A DNA stretch of 9,840 nt from an uncultured Bacillota bacterium (GTDB taxonomy: Bacteria > Bacillota > Clostridia > Peptostreptococcales > Anaerovoracaceae). Shown here piece by piece: positions 6,421 to 9,840 of this stretch; position 1 is the stretch's first letter; each line of letters begins with the position of its first letter. The DNA is taken from the NCBI GenBank assembly GCA_958448635.1, contig CAUDEQ010000071.1, forward strand, positions 1 through 9,840, read 5' to 3'. The notes beneath the pieces were generated by a model. The model ran no database searches and was not told the DNA's origin. It saw only the letters and a list, made by a program, of their open reading frames with translations. Made by a program: the position numbers and the translations under genes.

Positions 6421-6846
6421 ATGAAGGAAATTATGGTAAGGATCAAGGGACATCAGGTGAGCAAGGATGCCGGAGAGGACACGATGGAGTTCATAACGGA
6501 GGCAAAGCTTTATGAAAAAGGGGAAGCTATGTATCTGATATACGATGAATCGGAGCTTTCAGGCATACCGGGCTGTAAGACGAGATTGAAGTTCAAGGGT
6601 GATCAGGTTCAGATGAAAAGAATCGGAAACGACGGAACCATGGGTCACGAGATAAAGTTTGAAAAGGGCAAGAGACACACCAGCTTCTATGAGACGCCTT
6701 TCGGAGCCATAGAGATGGAGGTCCTGACCAATAAGCTGGAAAATACCTTGTCGGCCGACGGAGGAGGACAGGTGGACATAGACTACAGCATAAGTCTTAA
6801 GGGACTTATGGAAGGAAGGAATAAATTAAACATCACGCTGATGTAG
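6421..6846 (+). CDS. DUF1934 (YwiB-like) family protein
   Basis: A 141-residue soluble protein without signal peptide or membrane segment. It begins MKEIMVRIKGHQ and has alternating hydrophobic and charged residues typical of an all-beta, lipocalin-like barrel, as in the DUF1934 family represented by YwiB of Bacillus subtilis. Supporting stretches are the YLIYDESELSG segment (about 38-48), the TRLKFKGDQVQMKRIG segment, the FYETPFGAIEMEV segment and the closing DIDYSISLKGLMEGRNKLNITL. The family has no established function. GGAGAG lies about 6 bases before the ATG. It follows hslO by 27 bases and precedes the micro-ORF by 19 bases, so it is probably cotranscribed. Assignment is by recognition of the pattern and length, with moderate certainty. 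Confidence 0.85.
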   Translation: MKEIMVRIKGHQVSKDAGEDTMEFITEAKLYEKGEAMYLIYDESELSGIPGCKTRLKFKGDQVQMKRIGNDGTMGHEIKFEKGKRHTSFYETPFGAIEMEVLTNKLENTLSADGGGQVDIDYSISLKGLMEGRNKLNITLM

Positions 6847-6865
6847 ATATTGGAGGAAGAATGCC

Positions 6866-6958
6866 ATGATGAGCAAAAAAACCATAAGAATAATAACGAT
6901 CGCCATAGCAATAGTAATGGTAGTGACTACTCTTACGATGGCTATAGCATACATTTAA
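6866..6958 (+). CDS. Putative 30-residue single-pass membrane micro-protein
   Basis: An unlisted small ORF, ATG at 6866 (a second in-frame ATG follows at 6869) to TAA at 6956-6958. A strong GGAGG (6852-6856) lies 9 bases before the first ATG. The peptide starts MMSKKTIRI and continues as an uninterrupted hydrophobic stretch of Ile, Val, Ala, Met and Thr to the C-terminus, ending MAIAYI. That gives a short basic N-terminus and one membrane-spanning helix, with the positive end expected inside. Length and layout resemble tiny membrane proteins such as Prli42, the stressosome anchor of Bacillales, and DUF4044-like proteins, but the similarity is only in general pattern. The ORF fills most of the gap between the DUF1934 gene and the UPF0371 gene, which otherwise would hold no coding sequence. 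The upstream extension of the UPF0371 frame across this stretch has low-complexity, protein-unlike composition. Confidence 0.68.
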   Translation: MMSKKTIRIITIAIAIVMVVTTLTMAIAYI

Positions 6959-6993
6959 AAAATTTCAGACGATACGCAGCAAGGGAGGGTGAA

Positions 6994-8511
6994 ATGAATC
7001 AGACAGGATTCAATGCGGAAAAGTATATCGAGGAACAGACAAAATATATATTGGAAAGAATCGAAAACAACGGAGGAAACAGGCTCTATCTGGAATTCGG
7101 CGGCAAGCTGGTTCAGGACAAGCATGCCATGAGAGTTCTGCCGGGCTTCGATGAAAACGCCAAGATAAAGCTTCTTCAGAGAATGAAGGATCAGGCGGAG
7201 ATCATCATATGCATATACTCCGGTGACATAACCACCAGCAAGACGAGACAGGATTTCGGTATAACCTACGACCTGGAGGTGCTGAGACTCATCGACATGT
7301 TCAGAAAATACGATCTTGAGATCAACAGCGTCGTGGTTACAAGATACGAAGACAACCTGCCGGCGGTTGACAACTTTATCAACAGGTTGGAGCGCCGCGG
7401 TATCAGAACATACAAGCACAGATTCACCAAGGGATATCCTACGGACGTCGAAACCATCGTAAGCGATGAGGGCTACGGCGCCAACCCTTATTTAGAGGTT
7501 ACCAAGCCACTGGTGGTGGTTACAGGACCGGGCGGCGGCAGCGGCAAGCTGGCTACATGCCTGTCACAGCTGTACCATGAAAACAAGCGAGGCAACAAGG
7601 TAAGTTATGCGAAATTCGAGACATTCCCGATTTGGAATATACCTTTGAAGCACCCTGTCAATGTTGCATACGAGGCTGCAACAGCAGACCTCAAGGACGT
7701 GAATATGATAGATTCCTTCCATCTGGAGGCTTACGGAGAAATGGCAGTAAATTATAACAGAGATCTGGATGTATTCCCTGTAGTGAAGCGTATCATAGAA
7801 AAGATCACGGGAGAAGAATCGGAATACAAGTCGCCTACAGATATGGGCGTCAACAGAGTTGGCTTCAGTATCTCCGACGACGATGTGGTGAGGGAAGCCG
7901 CATGTCAGGAGATCATAAGAAGATATATCATCGCTCAGTGCGATTACAAAAAAGGCAGGATCGACAGCTCCGTAACGGAGAGAGTTAAGCTGCTGATGGA
8001 CGATCTGAGCATCACCGTCGAGGACAGAAGGGTGGTCAATGCCGCCAGAGAATACGCCGAGTACAAGAGAACGTGTCACGAAAGATACGCCAACGTAGTC
8101 GTGGTGGCGCTGGAGCTGAGCGACGGCACCATAATCACAGGCCGCAGCTCCAGAAGAATGGTTGCTGCAGCGGCTGCAATTCTCAACGCCATCAAGTACC
8201 TGTGCGGCATGTCGGACGATCTTCATCTGATATCGCCGAACATACTCAAGAGCATACAGGAGCTGAAGACAAACGTGCTGATGGCGGACAAGACCAGCCT
8301 CAACTGCGAGGAGATACTGACGGCGCTGACGATATCAGCCGCAACAAATCCATCTGCAGAAGCAGTGCTGGGCAAGCTTACGGAGCTTAGAGGCTGCAAG
8401 GCTCACTGCACCGCCATACTCAGCGATAAGGACGAGAACACCCTCAAGGCCCTCGGCATAGACGTCACCAGCGACCCTGAGTACATAACAAACAATTTAT
8501 ATTACGGCTAA
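6994..8511 (+). CDS. UPF0371 / DUF1846 family protein
   Basis: A 505-residue cytoplasmic protein of the UPF0371 (DUF1846) family, whose biochemical role is not established. It begins MNQTGFNAEKYIEEQTKYIL and has the family-typical LYLEFGGKLVQDKHAMRVLPGF (31-52) and YSGDITTSKTRQDFGITYD (75-93). A glycine-rich loop GPGGGSGK (178-185) after a hydrophobic beta strand resembles a nucleotide-binding P-loop. The C-terminal half has the SSRRMVAAAAAILNAIKYL stretch and TNPSAEAVLGKL. The ATG at 6994 is chosen because GGGAGG lies 5 bases upstream and because conserved sequence starts there; the in-frame extension back to 6850 is an artefact. It lies 35 bases after the micro-ORF. A 95-bp gap without a clear terminator separates it from the AEC permease. 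Confidence 0.95.
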   Translation: MNQTGFNAEKYIEEQTKYILERIENNGGNRLYLEFGGKLVQDKHAMRVLPGFDENAKIKLLQRMKDQAEIIICIYSGDITTSKTRQDFGITYDLEVLRLIDMFRKYDLEINSVVVTRYEDNLPAVDNFINRLERRGIRTYKHRFTKGYPTDVETIVSDEGYGANPYLEVTKPLVVVTGPGGGSGKLATCLSQLYHENKRGNKVSYAKFETFPIWNIPLKHPVNVAYEAATADLKDVNMIDSFHLEAYGEMAVNYNRDLDVFPVVKRIIEKITGEESEYKSPTDMGVNRVGFSISDDDVVREAACQEIIRRYIIAQCDYKKGRIDSSVTERVKLLMDDLSITVEDRRVVNAAREYAEYKRTCHERYANVVVVALELSDGTIITGRSSRRMVAAAAAILNAIKYLCGMSDDLHLISPNILKSIQELKTNVLMADKTSLNCEEILTALTISAATNPSAEAVLGKLTELRGCKAHCTAILSDKDENTLKALGIDVTSDPEYITNNLYYG

Positions 8512-8606
8512 AGGCTTCATATCGTCGCCGGGCGTAGCAACACGATCAGGCAAATTGATATTATGACATTACGACCGGAAAACAAATAGGGATGGGATAG
8601 GACATT

Positions 8607-9554
8607 ATGTACGGTAAATATTTTGTATTATTCGCCATACTCTTCACGGGATGGCTTCTGAGAAAAATAAATTTCATAGACGATAAGATGAACCATAGCA
8701 TAAACAAGCTTATCGTCTATTTCGCATATCCGTGTCTCATTGTACATAATATAGGAAGCATAGAGATGAACAGAGATATCATCGTTCAGTTCGGCATAGC
8801 ATTTCTGGCAAGCCTCATATGCTTTTACATATACGGATTAGTATGTCTGGGATACGCCAAGCTGAGAAAATTTCCGAAGGAAGAGTCAAACATACTGGAA
8901 TTCGCCATGGCGACTCCCAACGATGGGTTTATGGGCTTTCCCATCGCACTGATTTTCTTCGGTGAGGTGGGCATGCTATTGATGCTGGCACACAACGCAG
9001 CCATGAACTTCTTCGTATTCACATACGGCATTAAGCTGATGAGGAGAAACAGGGAAGGCAACCGCAAAGCGACGCCGGGAAGATTTTTCAAGGCAACGCT
9101 GAAGCTGCTGCTGAACCCCAACATACTGGCTCTTTTCATAGGCTTTCTCCTGAGCTTGGCAGGCGGTATACTGCCGGAAGCCGTAGACGAATATCTGGTG
9201 TATATCGGCAACATTTCCACACCTATGGCAATGATTTTCATCGGGTCGACGCTGACAGGCTACAAACTCAAGGATATCATAAAGAGCAGAGTTATCATAG
9301 AGGCCGCGTCCGTAAAGCTTCTGCTGCTGCCGTTGATAACCACGGCACTGGTATATTTCATACCTGTTGAGCCTGTCATCAAATGCATCATAGTTCTGGG
9401 AACATGCTTCCCGACTGCCGCCACTGTATCCATGCTGGCAGAGCAGGAAGGGCATAACCCCGGACCGCCGAGCAAGACGCTGTTCTTAAGCACTGTGGCG
9501 TCCATCGTAACGGTGCCTGTGGCAATAAATCTGCTGATGATGCTCTTCATGTAA
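8607..9554 (+). CDS. AEC (auxin efflux carrier) family permease
   Basis: A 315-residue integral membrane protein with roughly ten hydrophobic segments, arranged as two halves around a basic cytoplasmic loop (about 145-165, RRNREGNRKATPGRF). Family features are the N-terminal FAILFTGWLLRKINFIDD, the NKLIVYFAYPCLI stretch (about 33-45), the ATPNDGFMGFPIA motif (about 102-114) and the C-terminal FPTAATVSMLAEQEGHNPGPPSKTLFLST region. Family members export or take up small organic acids such as malate or lactate; the substrate here cannot be told. A weak AGGA lies 4 bases before the ATG within a G-rich run. No clear promoter was seen in the 95-bp upstream gap, so it could be read from the hslO cluster or from its own weak promoter. 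It ends at the terminator at 9623-9651. Confidence 0.93.
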   Translation: MYGKYFVLFAILFTGWLLRKINFIDDKMNHSINKLIVYFAYPCLIVHNIGSIEMNRDIIVQFGIAFLASLICFYIYGLVCLGYAKLRKFPKEESNILEFAMATPNDGFMGFPIALIFFGEVGMLLMLAHNAAMNFFVFTYGIKLMRRNREGNRKATPGRFFKATLKLLLNPNILALFIGFLLSLAGGILPEAVDEYLVYIGNISTPMAMIFIGSTLTGYKLKDIIKSRVIIEAASVKLLLLPLITTALVYFIPVEPVIKCIIVLGTCFPTAATVSMLAEQEGHNPGPPSKTLFLSTVASIVTVPVAINLLMMLFM

Positions 9555-9622
9555 AGGGCGCAGGCTTACTGAGGGCAAAGCCCGCCGGCGCATGAGGAAC
9601 GTCGGGGGATCAAAAGGAGAGG

Positions 9623-9651
9623 AACGCATATCCGCCGGATATGCGTTTTTT
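9623..9651 (+). terminator. Rho-independent terminator after the AEC permease
   Basis: A perfect 11-bp stem, AACGCATATCC (9623-9633) and GGATATGCGTT (9637-9647), loop GCC, with a TTTTTT run at 9646-9651. The T-run is on the plus strand only, so it terminates the permease transcript, 68 bases after the stop codon. A smaller GGGC/GCCC hairpin lies near 9578-9588. Confidence 0.93.
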
Positions 9652-9681
9652 GATACGAAGGAGATATCGCTTGCCGCACCG

Positions 9682-9820
9682 GCAGCCGCGTTACCTTTGC
9701 AGGAGCTGTCATGGAGCGCCGAAGCAGCCGCTTTCGCTTTGCTTGATCTGTCATGAACTGCTGATGCAGCCGCGTTACCTTTGCAGGAGCTGTTATGGAC
9801 TGCTGATGCAGCCTCTTTCC
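9682..9820. repeat. 42-bp tandem repeat, three full units and a partial fourth
   Basis: Three adjacent 42-bp units begin with GCAGCCGC at 9682, 9724 and 9766, and a partial fourth starts at 9808 and matches for about 13 bases. Units 1 and 3 agree closely (GCGTTACCTTTGCAGGAGCTG in both, with changes near the end), while unit 2 differs in its middle third. The period is a multiple of three, so every frame gives a 14-residue repeat. A plus-strand frame reads LPLQEL in units 1 and 3 but has a TGA in unit 2, where the other units have TGG. A minus-strand frame is open from the right edge through to 9566 and repeats TAPAKVT, but it would run through the terminator hairpin. No start with a ribosome binding site was found. 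It may be the edge of a repeat-containing gene, a decayed one, or non-coding. Confidence 0.8.
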
Positions 9821-9840
9821 ACAGATGGATTTAGTTGAGG

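Noticed and set aside
6850..6993. N-terminal extension of the UPF0371 protein back to 6850
   Set aside because: The extension is Asn/Ser/His-rich and unlike the family; GGGAGG directly precedes the ATG at 6994, and another frame in this stretch holds the membrane micro-ORF.
8555..8583. Possible AEC promoter starting TTGATA at 8555, and shared TTATGACAT with the DUF134 promoter region
   Set aside because: No acceptable -10 box lies 16-18 bases downstream, and a 9-base AT-rich match can arise by chance.
9641..9838. Plus-strand 65-codon ORF with repeated Cys pairs (CRSC) resembling zinc knuckles
   Set aside because: Its ATG lies inside the right arm of the terminator, with no ribosome binding site; the Cys pairs simply follow from the 42-bp DNA repeat.
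9566..9838. Minus-strand ORF open to the right edge, with TAPAKVT repeats
   Set aside because: It would run through a perfect plus-strand terminator stem and end 12 bases from the permease stop; the absence of stops can follow from the repeat. Not excluded, because the sequence to the right is unseen.
1..9840. CRISPR arrays, tRNA or rRNA genes, insertion sequences, prophage or defence genes
   Set aside because: None were seen. The only tandem repeats are the 42-bp units at the right edge, which lack spacers, and all large ORFs are housekeeping or conserved families.

Overview
The window looks like a chromosomal piece of a Firmicute, most likely an anaerobic member of the Clostridia. GC content is near 50%, with heavy use of ATA (Ile) and AGA (Arg) codons and strong GGAGG-type ribosome binding sites. 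Gene families common in Firmicutes are present (DUF1934/YwiB-like, UPF0371/DUF1846, UPF0251/DUF134, AEC permease, Hsp33, membrane-anchored HtrA). The genus cannot be fixed from sequence alone.

Layout. (1) 66-3096, minus strand: an aromatic amino acid operon in the order DAHP synthase, prephenate dehydrogenase (tyrA), 3-dehydroquinate synthase (aroB). It probably continues past the left edge. (2) 3097-3385, minus strand: the control region of this operon. It holds a strong promoter, an inverted repeat, a previously unlisted 28-codon leader ORF whose core reads YFYFNFTF, and an intrinsic terminator just before the DAHP synthase start. Three leader segments can form the mutually exclusive pairings of classical ribosome-mediated attenuation. 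(3) 3431-3959, plus strand: a single UPF0251/DUF134 DNA-binding protein with its own promoter, ending at a shared bidirectional terminator. (4) 3984-5282, minus strand: a membrane-anchored HtrA-type serine protease with one PDZ domain. (5) 5408-8511, plus strand: hslO (Hsp33), a DUF1934 protein, a 30-codon membrane micro-ORF and a UPF0371/DUF1846 protein, tightly spaced. (6) 8607-9651, plus strand: an AEC-family permease followed by a strong terminator. (7) 9682-9820: a 42-bp tandem repeat of unclear coding status.

How it works together. DAHP synthase opens the shikimate pathway, AroB does the second step and TyrA commits prephenate to tyrosine. A leader peptide rich in Phe and Tyr codons, followed by a terminator that can be pre-empted by an antiterminator, would couple operon transcription to charged tRNA-Phe and tRNA-Tyr. 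HtrA and Hsp33, divergently placed, are both protein quality-control factors, one at the membrane and one an oxidation-activated cytoplasmic chaperone. The most interesting items are the Phe/Tyr attenuator, the micro-ORF at 6866-6958, the palindrome in the aro leader and the 42-bp repeats at the right edge.
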